Origin: Nemertoderma westbladi
Lineage: Eukaryota > Xenacoelomorpha > Nemertodermatida > Nemertodermatidae
NCBI GenBank assembly: GCA_032718475.1
Contig: JAUCBJ010000941.1
Coordinates: forward strand, 1 to 64,000
Direction of reading: 5' to 3'
DNA: 64,000 bases
The position numbers and the translations under genes were made by a program. This document shows, piece after piece, positions 24,801 through 39,800 of this stretch (the stretch's first letter is position 1; every line of letters begins with the position of its first letter). Below the pieces are notes generated by a model. That model was not told the DNA's origin. It saw only the letters and a program-made list of their open reading frames with translations, and ran no database searches.

Positions 24801-27800
24801 AAAACACCAGCTTGTCCAATTAAGGTAAAGTACGGATTCGTACGAAATGGTTTTTTTTATTTTATGATTTCAATTCTAAAGTTTAGCGAATTGTGCGCAG
24901 GTACGGTGTTGAGTTGATGTTTAGGATAAAGCTGTATTATTAAGCTTAAATAAAAATATAAATATCAGACGAATTGCTACATTGCTAATTTTTTACAGTG
25001 TGGTGTGTGTGGTAAAGTATGGGACATTGCTAGGTAAAGTACGGGACCTGTACGAATTTTATGGTCAAAATGGTCTCTTACAATTAACATGACAGTAATT
25101 TCTGGATAATTAGTGATAATAAAGTGCAACTAAGTATTTCCAACCAAGATATGGATGCAAAATGTGGGGCGACCCCCAAATTGACCCGAAGTCTTAGCAT
25201 ATGGGTGCCCTTGAGGAGTTGTATGTCATCTGTCTAATTTTTCATCGCTAATATTGTATAACTCTTGTCATTTATAGATGAAATTAAACCAAACCTGGTA
25301 CGTATGAAGTCTGTCAAAAGTTTGGAAAGAATCTGAGGTTTAATGAATCAAAGGTCACATATCAGACAGTTTCCGATAGTTTCAAAATTTTGATAAAAAC
25401 CGAAATAAGTCCGCCAATTATTGATGAAATATAACCAAACTTGGTACACATGTAGTCTGTGAAAAGTTTAGAAATTCTTTCCATTTTTCTGAAAATGTAT
25501 CAATTACTGTACTTACCGATCTTCTTATCTGCTAAAAAACTACATTTTTTGAAATTTGTTGTTGCAAAGATTAGTTAACTGAGGAATGATTCTTAGTTCA
25601 AATACATACTTCTATGCTTCCCCCTACTATCACCCTAAAGCATTATAACACTCCTGCCCTCCAGGTTTCATATATTACAGTACATTAATAGAGTGCACTA
25701 AAATGTAATCGCCATTATAATGGTAAAGTATGGGACAATTTTCAATTGGCCGTCATGATGTTTCTAGGGAGTAGATTATGAAACTACAGGTAATTGTTTC
25801 TTAAGATGACGCAACACAAACGAGCTTTGCATTCCACTGGGTGATTGGGCTTAGTTAGACTACTTCTCTGTGTATAAATTAAAAATTTCACTATTTTTTG
25901 GTAAAGTATGGGACTTTACATGCATAATCCCAAAGATTTCTTGACTGAGGAATGATTCTCAGTTCAAATATAGACTCATATTCTTACGGCCTACTATGAC
26001 CTTAGAGTATTATATCACTCATGGCTTCACATATTAGATTAATACAGTGCACTAATATAATCGCCATTTTAATGGTAAAGTATGGGACAATTTTCAATTG
26101 GCCGCCATGAAAATTCTGAGGGAGTGAAGATGAAACTAATTGTTTTATACGATGACGCAACACAAACGTACTTTGCATTCCACTGGGTGATTAGGCTGAG
26201 TTACATCTCTGTGAATAAACTAAAAATTTCACTATTTTAGGTAAAGTATGGGACATCACATGATTAACTTTATCGATTTCATTACAAAGGAATGAAACAC
26301 TGGTGAAATTAAATGAAACCAAAAAAATTCGAAAATGGGTTTGTTTTTGATTTGGTACATGCTCAGAAATGTTAATTTATTGGTCATAGGAAGTGCCTAC
26401 AGGAAACGAAACTTTTGCACACTTTTATTCACATTTTGTGCAGAGCAGGTGCATAATTTGTAATTCGACTATTTTTGAGAAACCACCTGTGTTGATACAA
26501 TTTTTAGCACTGAATTCATAAAGTACGATAAATTTCGACCTAAAATAAGTATAAATTAAAAGCTAGATCTAATTTTTCGAAATTAGTGGGGAGGTTGACC
26601 TTTTCATGGAATGAGCCTATTATGAAATATTTCATCAATTCGCTTTCACTCCATCGTGTTAATATTCCCACGAGAGCAGGATTCGGAATATGTACAGTGT
26701 ACAGTGTACACACCATCCCTGTTAGTACAACTATAATAGGAACTACTATAACGAACAAACGTTGTATAACAATTATTATTATGAATATTATTACAAACCA
26801 AATTGACATGACACCAAATCCAGGGGTAACAACCACACTACAGGGGGCTAATGACGGTGAAATCCCGGTGAAATAATATTTTCTCGGCGAAATAACATTG
26901 ACATTACCATTAACTGTTTTTTTGCGCAATAGGGGTTATTTGGGGTTCTGGTTTCGATGGAATATATACGGGTTGCACCAGGCGTATCAAACTTGTATTT
27001 TTCGGTGCTGTGTGTAAAATTTGGTGCCAGCATGAAATTTTTAAAATCCATTCAATAGATTAAATTGCTTGTGACAACTTATTTCCTGCGTTTTAGAGGT
27101 TTATGGCGGTTCTGAATACAATGGAATAAATAATTATCTAACGAGACATCTTAAACCTGTATTTTTCGGAAGTGGGTGCAAAATTTGGCGCTAGCACCAA
27201 ATTTTGAAAACCATCAAATATATCAATTGATTGTGTAACCGTTTCTTGCGTTACAAGGGTTTGTAAGGGTTCTGAATTCAATGGTATATGTAAAAATTGC
27301 ATAAGAGTATTCAAACTTGTATTTTTCGCCGGTGGGTGAAAATTGTTGTAACAGCGGCACCAAAATTTTGAAAATAAGAAAATTTTCAAGAAAATTCAGT
27401 AGATAGTATCATCTTGTTTCTTGCGTTATACGGGTTTGTGGGGGTCCTGAATCCGATGGAATCAATAAAAACTACACTGGACATCTCAAACTTGTACTTT
27501 TTGGTTATCGGTACGAAATTTGGTGCTAGCACCAAAATTTGCCATATTACGCCGAAAAATACAAGTAGCAATGATCTGGCAAATTAGGAATGTATTCCAT
27601 TAGAATCAGCGCCGCAGAAAACCTATAAATGTGAATTTATAGCATCGTATAAGTGAATTAAAAATTTTGTGTACAAACCGAAAAGTGCTGGTTTACTTTT
27701 TTTTTTTACTAGATTTTACTACTTTTACTCTATTTATTTTTCTACTAGGATTTACTAGAGTTTCTAAATTACCTGTCGAATATATAAACTGGTCATTCAC

Positions 27801-30800
27801 GGTGGTGAATTTATCTCAATTTTATAACAAAACACCAACGCTTGCGATCTGGGATAATATAATAATTATTTACTAGTTATAATTAGTATATGGTCAATGG
27901 GCAGGGCATAACGTGTACTATATTATATAAATTAAGTGTTTAGTGAGGCTGAACCCAACCAAATGCAAATATTCTGGGAAAAAAGTAGTCAGTCAGTTCA
28001 GCATATAGATACTCATAAAATTATAGCTCTGCTTTAGACTCTATCATATTCATAATATGAATGAATATGATACAAACTATGAAAACATTAATTGTATTGT
28101 ATTCCATTACATTTGCTTATGTTTAAATTTGTTTGAATTTAAAAGAAAATTTAAATTGATGTTTTTTTTTTTAATTTACATTAATTGTAAATTTTGTCAA
28201 CAATTAGTTGAAATCAATAGCCGGCCAAAAAAATGAAATCCGGCCGGAGCCGGAACCGGATTTTTTTTTCACAAAATTCGTAAAACCCCTAGTTTTTGCC
28301 AATAGCAGCCCTCCCCTTAATATCTGCTGTACCAAATATTCCCGTCCAACATATTAAATACTAATAACTTACAGCGTAGTTATCTTCCTCGTCTCCCTCT
28401 ATAACGGCTTCCTGAACACAGAAGATTTGCCCAAGGAAGTGGAGGACAAAACGTTTCAGCCATAATGGGACCGGAGTGTCGTACTGGCCTCTATAGTGAA
28501 TGTCGAGAACCACAACAGTGAGGACAGTAGACATGGTAATAAGTACAATTACTGCGAAATAGTACTGAGCTGAAATATAATAAAACGACTGCAGTTAATG
28601 GGATACAAAGTCAACTTGAGATAGAAGGGTAAGGCTATTTTTATTTTAATCGGCTATTCTGCATATATTATGAAAATACAAATATCTGTCTGTATGAGCT
28701 AACAGAAAGATTTACAATATGAAAATACTCAACTAGTCCGTATTGTAATCTACGATGCACAAATATAAAAGGAAAGTCCAACTAACCCAAATATGGAACA
28801 GATTCGGATGTGGAAGGCATCTTATCAGCAACCATAAGCAGAAACACAGTTAGTGCTAACAGCACCGTTAGTTGCATTCCGATCTACAGTAAATCCCGAG
28901 AAAAACAGAACGTTGAATTAAGTGAAAACATACCAGCAGCTCTGGTTGAAAACCAGAAATAAATAGAATACTCTAATACAATCCTCGTTACGTTCGGTTG
29001 GCAATATAAACAAATAAAAATATAAACGGATGATGTCGGATGACATCTACGGCCACATCTACAGCCACATCTACGGCTACATCTACGGCCACATCTACGG
29101 CCACATCTACGGCCACATCTACGGCTACATATACGGCCACATCTACGGCTACATCTACGGCCACATCTACGGCCACATCTACGGCCGCATCTACGGCCAC
29201 ATCTACGGCTACATCTACGGCTACATCTACGGCCACATCTACGGCCACATCTACGGCCACATCTACGGCTACATCTACGGCCACATCTACGGCCACATCT
29301 ACGGCCACATCTACGGCCACATCTACGGCCACATCTACGGCCACATCTACGGCTACATCTACGGCTACATCTACGGCTACATCTACGGCCACATCTACGG
29401 CCACATCTACGGCCACATCTACGGCCACGTCTACGGCCACATCTACGGCCACATCTACGGCCACATCTACGGCTACATCTACGGGCATATCTACGGCCAC
29501 ATCTACGGCCACATCTTCGGCTACATCTACGGCTACATCTACGGCCACATCTACGGCCACATCTACGGCCACATCTACGGCCACATCTACGGCCACATCT
29601 ACGGCTACATCTACGGCCACATCTATGGCCACATCTACGCCTCATCTACGGCCACATCTACGGCTACATCTACGGCCACATCTACGGCCACATCTACGGC
29701 TACATCTACGGGTACGGCCACATCTACGGCTACATCTACGGCCACATCTACGGCTACATCTACGGGCACATCTACGGCCACATATACGGCCACATCTACG
29801 GCTACATCTACGGCTACATCTACGGCCACATCTACGGCCACATCTACGGCTACATCTACGGCCACATCTACGGCCACATCTACAGCCACATCTACGGCCA
29901 CATCTACAGGCACATCTACAGCCACATCTACGGCCACATATACAGCCACATCTACGGCCACATATACGGCCACATCTACGGCCACATATACGGCCACATC
30001 TACGGCTACATCTACGGCCACATCTACGGCCACATCTACGGCTACATCTAAGGCCACATCTACGGCCACATCTACGGCTACATCTACGGCCATATCTACG
30101 GCCACATCTACGGCCACATCTACGACCACATCTACGGCTACATCTACGGCCACATCTACGGCCACATCTACAGCCACATCTACGGCCACATCTACAGCCA
30201 CATCTACGGCTACATCTACGGCCATATCTACGGCTACATCTACGGCCACATCTACGGCCACATCAACGGCCACATCTACGGCCACATCTACGGCCACATC
30301 TACGACCACATCTATGGCCACATCTATGGCCACATCTATGGCCATGCTGTCCCTATCGAAAATTGGAACCGTTCTAGTTGTAAGCGATGCTTTGTATTTA
30401 TAATTTAAATTAAATACGAATAGGCCTAATACTAACCTTCTCCCCACTGTCTGCTGGTAGATAGAATCCGATAAGAGCAAGGAATGTGATGAGGATACAA
30501 GGGAGGATGATGTTGAAGAAATAATAGGTAGACCGGCGCCGGATCTGCATAACGAAGTTCACCTCGGGATAAGGATTAACGCAACAGTCGTAGTTCCGAT
30601 CTATAAGACTCGACTAAAAAAACAATGGATCCCAGGGTATAGCCTTCTATACACAATGGATCCCAAGGTATAGCCTCCTATACACAATGGATCCCAGGGT
30701 ACCGCCTCCTATACACAATGGATCCCAGGGTATTGCCTTCTATACACAATGGATCCCAGGGTATCGCATTCTATACACAATGGATCCCAGGGTATCGCAT

Positions 30801-33800
30801 CCTATACACAATGGATCCCAGGGTATCGCCTCCTATACACAATGGATACCAGGATATTGCATCCTATACACAATGGATCCCAGGGTATCGCATCCTATAC
30901 ACAATGGATCCCAGGGTATCGCCTCCTATACACAATGGATCCCAGGGTATCGTATCCTATACACAATGGATCCCAGAGTATCGCATCCTATACACAATGG
31001 ATCCCAGGGTATCGCATCCTATACACAATGGATCCCAGGGTATCGCATCCTATACACAATGGATCCCAGGGTATCGCCTCCTATACACAATGGATCCCAG
31101 GGTAGATCTCCTATACACAATGGATCCCAGGGTATCGCATCCTATACACAATGGATCCCAGGGTATCGCCTCCTATACACAATGGATCCCAGGGTATCGC
31201 CTCCTATACACAATGGATCCCAGGGTATCGCATCCTATACACAATGGATCCCAGGGTATCGCCTCCTATACACAATGGTTCCCAGGGTATCGTATCCTAT
31301 ACATAATGGATCCAGGGTATCGTATCCTATGCACAATGGATCCCAGGGTATCGCATCCTATACACAATGGATCCCAGGGTATCGCCTCCTATACACAATG
31401 GTTCCCAGGGTATCGTATCCTATACATAATGGATCCCAGGGCCAGAGTATCGTCTCCTATACACAATGGATCCCAGGGTATCGCCTCTTAACACAATGGA
31501 TCCCAGGGTATCGCACCCTATACACAATGGATCCCAGGGTATCACATCCTATACACAATGGATCCCAGGGTATCGCATCCTATACACAATGGATCCCAGG
31601 GTATCGCCTCCTATACACAATGGTTCCCAGGGTATCGCCTCCTATACACAATGGTTCCCAGGGTATCGTATCCTATACATAATGGATCCCAGGGCCAGAG
31701 TATCGTCTCCTATACACAATGGATCCCAGGGTATCGCCTCCTATACACAATGGATCCCAGGGTATCGCCTCCTATACACAATGGTTCCCAGGGTATCGTA
31801 TCCTATACATAATGGATCCCAGGGCCAGAGTATCGTCTCCTATACACAATGGATCCCAGGGTATCGCCTCTTAACACAATGGATCCCAGGGTATCGCACC
31901 CTATACACAATGGATCCCAGGGTATCACATCCTATACATAATGGATCCAGGGTACCGTATCCTATACACAAGGGATCCCAGGGTACCGCTTCCTATACAC
32001 AATGGATACCAGGGTATCGCATCCTATACAGAATGGATCCCAGGGTATCGCATCCTATACACAATGGATCCCAGGGTATCGAATCATATACACCATGGAT
32101 CCCAGGGTATCGCATCCTAAACACAATGGATCCCAGGGTATCGCCTCCTATACACAATGGATCCCAGGGTATCGCATCCTATACACAATAGATCCCAGGG
32201 TATCGCCTCCTATACACAATGGATCCCATAGTATCGCATCCTATACACAATGGATCCCAGGGTACCGCCTCCTATACACAATGGATCCCATGGTATCGCA
32301 TCCTATACACAATGGATCCCAAGGTATAGCCTCCTATACACAATGGATCCCAGGGTATCGCATCCTATACACAATGGATCCCAAAGGCATCGCATCCTAT
32401 ACACCATGGATCCGAGGGTACCGCATCCTATACACCATGGATCCCAGGGTACCGCCTCCTATACACAATGGATCCCAGGGTATCGCATCCTATACACAAT
32501 GGATCCCAGGGTATCGAATCATATACACCATGGATCCCAGGGTATCGCATCCTATACACAATGGATCCCAGGGTATCGCATCCTATACACAATGGATCCC
32601 AGGGTATCGAATCATATACACCATGGATCCCAGGGTATCGCATCCTAAACACAATGGATCCCAGGGTATCGCCTCCTATACACAATGGATCCCAGGGTAT
32701 CGCATCCTATACACAATAGATCCCAGGGTATCGCCTCCTATACACAATGGATCCCATAGTATCGCCCCTATACACAATGGATCCCAGGGTATCGCCTCCT
32801 ATACACAATGGATCCCAGGGTATCGCATCCTATACACAATGGATCCCAAGGTATAGCCTCCTATACACAATGGATCCCAGGGTATCGCATCCTATACACA
32901 ATGGATCCCAAAGGCATCGCATCCTATACACCATGGATCCGAGGGTACCGCATCCTATACACCATGGATCCCAGGGTACCGCCTCCTATACACAATGGAT
33001 CCCAGGGTATCGCATCCTATACACAATGGATCCCAGGGTATCGCATCCTATACACAATGGATCCCAGGGTAGATCTCCTATACACAATGGATCCCAGGGT
33101 ATCGCCTCCTATACACAATGGATCCCAGGGTAACGCATCCTATACACCATGGATCCCAGGGTACCGCTTCCTATACACAATGGATCCCAGGGTATCGCAT
33201 CCTATACACAATGGATCCCAGGGTATCGCATCCTATACACAATGGATCCCAGGGTATCGCATCATATACACAATGGATCCCAGGGTAACGCATCCTATAC
33301 ACAATGGATCCCAGGGTAACGCATCCTATACACCATGGATCCCAGGATACCGCTTCCTATACACAATGGATCCCAGGGTATCGCATCCTATACACAATGG
33401 ATCCCAGGGTATCGCCCCCTATACACCATGGATCCCATAGTATCGCATCATATACACCATGGATCCCAGGGTATCGCATCCTAAACACAATGGATCCCAG
33501 GGTATCGCCTCCTATACACAATGGATCCCAGGGTATCGCATCCTATACACAATAGATCCCAGGGTATCGCCTCCTATACACAATGGATCCCAGGGTATCG
33601 CCTCCTATACACAATGGATCCCAGGGTATCGCATCCTATACACAATGGATCCCAAGGTATAGCCTCCTATACACAATGGATCCCAGGGTATCGCATCCTA
33701 TACACAATGGATACCAAATGCATCGCATCCTATACACCATGGATCCCAGGGTATCGCATCCTAAACACAATGGATCCCAGGGTATCGCCTCCTATACACA

Positions 33801-36800
33801 ATGGATCCCAGGGTAGATCTCCTATACACAATGGATCCCAGGGTATCGTATCCTATACACAAAGGATCCCAGGGTATCGTATCCTATACACAATGGATCC
33901 CAGGGTACCGCCTCCTATACACAATGGATCCCAGGGTATCGCCTCTTATACACAATGGATCCCAGGGTATCGCATCCTATACACACTGGACCCCAGGGTA
34001 TCGCATCCTATACACAATGGATCCCAGGGTACAGCCTCCTATACACAATGGATCCAAAGGTATCGCATCCTATACACAATGGATCCTAGGGTACCGCCTC
34101 CTATACACAATGGATCCCAGGGTATCGCCTCCTATACACAATGGATCCCAGGGTATTGCATCCTATACACAATGGACCCCAGGGTATCGCATCCTATACA
34201 CAATGGATCCCAGGGTACCGCCTCCTATACACAATGAATCCCAGGGTATCGCTTCCTATACACAATGGATCCCAGGGTATCGCCCCCTATACACCATGGA
34301 TCCCATAGTATCGCATCCTATACACAATGGATCCCAGGGTACCGCCTCCTATACACAATGGATCCCAGGGTATCGCATCCTATACACAATGGATCCCAGG
34401 GTAGATCTCCTATACACAATGGATCCCAGGGTATCGCCTCCTATACACAATGGATCCCAGGGTATCGCCTCCTCTTACACAATGGATCCCAGGGTATCGC
34501 ATCCTATAAACAATGGATCCCAAGGTATAGCCTCCTATACACAATGGATCCCAGGGTATCGCATCCTATAAACAATGGATCCCAAGGTATAGCCTCATAT
34601 ACACAATGGATCCCAGGGTATCGCATCCTATACACAATGGATCCCAAGGTATTGCATCCTATACACAATGGATCCCAGGGAATCGCATCCTATACACAAT
34701 GGATCCCAGGGTACCGCCTCCTATACACAATGGATCCCAGGGTATCGCATCCTATACACAATGGATCCCAGGGTATCGCCTCCTATACACAATGGATCCC
34801 AGGGTATCGCATCCTATACACAATGGATCCCAGGGTACAGCCTCCTATACACAATGGACCCCAGGGTATCGCCTCCTATACACAATGGATCCCAGGGTAT
34901 CGCATCCTATACACAATGGATCCCAGGGTATCGCCTCCTATACACAATTGATCCCAGGGTATCGCATCCTATACACAATGGATCCCTGGGTATCGCCTCC
35001 TATACACAATGGATCCCAAGGTATCGCATCCTATAAACAATGGATCCCAGGGAATCGCATCCTATACACAATGGATCCCAGGGTAGATCTCCTCTACACA
35101 ATGGATCCCAGGGTATCGCATCCTATACACAATGGATCCCAAGGTATCGCATCCTATACACAATGGATCCCAGGGTATCGCATCCTATACACAATGGATC
35201 CCATAGTATCGCATCCTATACACAATGGATCCCAGGGTACCGCCTCCTATACACAATGGATCCCAGGGTAACGCATCCTATACACCATGGATCCCAGGGT
35301 ATCGCATCCTATACACAATGGATCCCATAGTATCGCATCCTATACACAATGGATCCCAGGGTACCGCCTCCTATACACAATGGATCCCAGGGTAAATCTC
35401 CTGTACACAATGGATCCAGGGTAGATATCTCCTATACACAATGGATCCAGGGTAGATATATCCTATACACAATGGATCCAGGGTAGATATATCCTATACA
35501 CAATGGATCCAGGGTAGATATATCCTATACACAATGGATCCCTGGGTAGATATCTCCTATACACAATGGATCCCAGGGTAGATCTCCTATACACAATGGA
35601 TCCCAGGGTAGATCTCCTATACACAATGAATCTAGTAGTAGGCCTTGATCTGAAATATGTTAGAAATTAACTAAACTAAAAGCTTCGATTATTTAGTTTA
35701 AAAATCAACAAAAGCCGTTGTGAGTTTACCGGAAGTTGGTTGGTATAATTTTTATCTTCCTGGGAAATTAGCAATCACGTCATCCCTAAATATGGTGAAA
35801 AACAACGAAAAAACAAGATTACAACATATTATTGCCTCACGTTTTCTGACTTACATTGAAAAATTCAAGATCCCACTCCCCATTTGGCACGTAGAGTTCT
35901 GTATCTCCCTCTAACACCTCGAAATCAATACCAGTTTTATCGAAATCCCACGAGGTCATTGTAATAGCACAGTGTTGTACATCGAATGGGAAGTGGAGTG
36001 TGTTCACTTTACATGAAGTCCTGATGACATCCGGTCGCATCCATGATAGTGTTCCGTCGTACGTCGCCCAGATTCGAGTTGGCCAAATTTCTGGAATCTC
36101 GAAAGGCGCTGCCCTGAGTAATTAATAAACTTATTATTTATTATTTCTTATTTATTTATTTCCTCCAAAATTATAAAATAAAAATAACGCACAATACCCT
36201 ACAAAATAAACATTTACATACAACAATAATAAACATTTACTTATGATTCTCAAATTTTTCGCTTAAACAAAAACGTATAAACAATAAAAAACGTTAAAAT
36301 AATCACAAACTAAAAATAAATAATATATCTATTTATTAGATGGAAAACAAACAATTTGCGACTTTTCCCGTTGATCTCGAGACATAATTTATCAAGCGAA
36401 TGTCTGCGATCGATGTCAATTCTCTGAGTCTTAAGGGAAATAAAGGGAAATTGTTTTACATCAAATACGTAATTTTATTCATAAAAGTACAAAATTTTCG
36501 TTCACTGAACTCCATCCCCTCGACTCGTTTATTCTGAATAATATATATATATATTATCTCAAATATCAATAAGAAATATTTATATTGATCGTTTGTAATC
36601 AATAAATATTTAGCTTCAACAAACAATACACAAACTGGACGGATTATTTTGTCTTGCTATATTGGTGGTTGTGTCCTTCCCTTCCTGCGCTCTTTAGCGG
36701 GATAGCAAGGCACTTCTTGTAATAATAAATCAATTTTATATTATTAAATTGAAATTACTTACGAGTTAATAATGATAATATCAGGCCTCCAAACATTGTT

Positions 36801-39800
36801 AGGCGGAAGAAGTACGGCAGTTATTCCACCATGTTTCAAAGGGTTCCATGATAAATATGGATCTCTCCATTTCTACATATTAAATATAATAATATAACAA
36901 CTACTTACTATTAATTAATCAACTTTTCGTAATTTACATACACCCAGTAGTAGGTAGTAGGTATAGTCTTAGCAAATCATGTTTTGAGCCTGTTTCAAAA
37001 TTCGATTTGGTAACGTATGAAAAATTAGCAACTTTGGACAGCATTAGCTCAAACAGATGTGGCTTTAAATCAAACAAAGTTTGTGATAGGACATAGCTGG
37101 GAGTGTCGGCTTTCCACAAAGTGAAACATTTGATTATATGCATATAGGCATTCTCATTTGCTTGAGCTTAGAATGCAAAGTATCGCATGGAACGCAGAAA
37201 AATGGCTTATCAATAAAACCTCTAACTCTACCGTTAAACTTATTTTAACCAAGACAAGTAGCTGTGCTAATCACCGGTACAACAGTCACACCATAGATCG
37301 ATTTACACTATACAGTATGCACTACTGTACTAACTCGGTACAGTACACAACAACTAATTAGAACATTAATTATTGTTTTTTGCTACGATTGGTTTTATAT
37401 TTTCATATTGCACTTTGTTAATAGCACAATTGTATAACACAGGTAGCTTCAATCCTCTCAAAATTATTAAATTTAGAATCCTGTTAAAAATTTATTTAAT
37501 TTAAAATGTTGACCTTAAAAACAGTAGAATCTCGATGTAACAAATGTTACAAGATGTTTTAATTTGTTAATAAATTTAGTAACGTATGGAAAAACGTTAG
37601 GTATGGAAAATAACTTTGAACTCCAATAAATCTGCTGGCATCCAGAATGACGGACTGATATTTTATACAGTTGTGGACCATGACATAAATTACAACTTTT
37701 GAAGGTTACAAAGCCTTCCCTTTCCATTTACCACTTCTGTGATAAAGATTCGAAGTCAAAGTAACGTATGGAAGTAACGTATGGACTGAAAATTGGACAA
37801 GCCATTGCATTATTGAAATGTACATCAGAGTTTGGAACATTTGTGTTTTGGACTTGGTATCTGGTATCATGCCATAATACATTCTTACTTTGGATTAGAT
37901 ACAAGGACTACTTCTGTTAATAGTTTTTTCAATGTTGTTTGTAATTCTTGAAATTCTATGAAATTTTTTCCCTAATACAGCTGCTCAGCTTATTACTGTT
38001 AATTATCAGCTTAGATAAACAATCACTAATGGTTTCCCACACTTTAATCTATTATCTACAGTACAACATTCTATCATAAAAAATAAACAGTGTCGGCGTA
38101 CCCAGCAACTTAGCGCCCCCCAGATATCACGGTTAGCCACACATAGTGCCGGCGTACCCAGCAACATACCGGACCCACATCTCGCGGTCCGCCACACACA
38201 GTGTCGGCGGACTCAGCAACATAGCGCCCCAGATCTCGCGGTCAGCCACACACAGTGCCGGCGGACCCAGCAACATAGCGCCCCCAGATCTCGCGGTCAG
38301 CCACGGCGGACCCAGCAACATAGCGCCCCAGATCTAACGGTCAGCCACACACAGTGTCGGCGGACCCAGCAACATAGCGCCCCAGATCTCGCGGTCAGCC
38401 ACACACAGTGCCGGCGGACCCAGCAACATAGCGCCCCCAAATCTCGCGGTCAGCCACGGCGGACCCAGCAACATAGCGCCCCAGATCTCGCGGTCAGCCA
38501 CACACAGTGCCGGCGGACCCAGCAACATAGCGCCCCCAGATCTCGCGGTCAGCCACGGCGGACCCAGCAACATAGCGCCCCAGATCTAACGGTCAGCCAC
38601 ACACAGTGTCGGCGGACCCAGCAACATAGCGCCCCCAGATCTCGCGGTCCGCCATACATAGTGCCGGCGTACCCAGCAATATAGCGGCCCTAGATCTCAC
38701 GGTCAGCCACACACAGTGCCGGCGGACCCAGCAATATAGCGACCCCAGATCTCGCGGCCAGCCACACACAGTGTCGGCGGACCCAGCAACATAGCGCCCC
38801 CAGATCTCGCGGTCCGCCATACATAGTGCCGGCGTACCCAGCAACTTAGCGCCCCCCAGATCTCGCGGTAAGCCACACACAGTGTCGGCGTACCCTGCAA
38901 CATAGCGACCCCAGATCTCACGGTCAGCCACACACAGTGCCGGCGGACCCAGCAACATAGCGCCCCCAGATCTCGCGGTCCGCCATACATAGTGCCGGCG
39001 TACCCAGCAACTTAGCGCCCCCCAGATCTCACGGTTAGCCACACACAGTGCCGGCGTACCCAGCAACTTAGCGCCCCCCAGATCTCACGGTCAGCCACAC
39101 ACAGTGCCGGCGGACCCAGCAACATAGCGCCCCCAGATCTCACGGTCAGCCACACACAGTGCCGGTGGACCCAGCAACATAGCGATCCCAGATCCCACGG
39201 TCAGCCACACAGTGTAACACTCGACGATATAACACTTCATTGCTTATGTGTGAATCATAAACAAAGTTGTTCACCCTGCGCAGCATCCTGGTGTATGTAA
39301 CATCCAGAGACAGGGTGTCTTCAAGCAGTTTGAGCCCCGCATACTGCCTTAGAGCAGCACATTTCCCACCGCTGCACGGAAAAGGCGCACCCTTAAAGTG
39401 CTCTTCCTGCATATCACAGCTCTTCCAGATCCTGCATAGTTGGTGGATGGCAGACCAGGCTTTCCGGCGATCAGGCTTTGAGATCTTGACCAGACCTCCG
39501 AACTCATAATCCAAGGTGGCAGAAAGTTATTCACAGGACTAACCAGTCCATTCAGCGATTGAATGTTATTAAGATTAATTTTCTGGTGGTCTGAGTCCAA
39601 ATGTTTACTGTCAGATTCCTCTACGGTAGATAACAGCTTCTGTGCTCCTTCCAGTGCCTCTGTCAGTAGACCAACGTCATAAGAAGAGTCACGATCGGTT
39701 AGGTGTTCTGATGGAGACACACGACAACGACTACCTGATTTAAAGGATTACCTATATTTCAACCCCATCAGCAATATTAATATCGAGGGTTCATTGCACT

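Larger units (their letters stand above)
24376..28372. other. Intron 11 with diverged tandem families
   Basis: Contents: a run of about 25 G at 24535-24559; a family of sites reading ggtaaagtatgggac or close variants from about 24647 to 26255; a two-copy duplication of about 350 bp (25569-26270); a four-copy diverged repeat (about 26900-27560); and a CCGGA-rich patch at 28225-28262. No gene is supported; open frames at 26540-26929 and 26586-26876 overlap on opposite strands and show no domain. Confidence 0.65.

Noticed and set aside
29030-30403. Long HIYG, TATS or AVDV repeat proteins on both strands
   Set aside because: All derive from the stop-free 12-bp unit inside an intron of the receptor gene.
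30687-35330. More than a dozen overlapping frames with repeated '[16 protein letters not shown]'
   Set aside because: They come from the 31-bp intronic array; the three phases of one unit read into each other.
38146-39066. Minus- and plus-strand frames in the 55-bp array
   Set aside because: Repeat artefacts without domain; unit length near a multiple of three in some stretches keeps them open.
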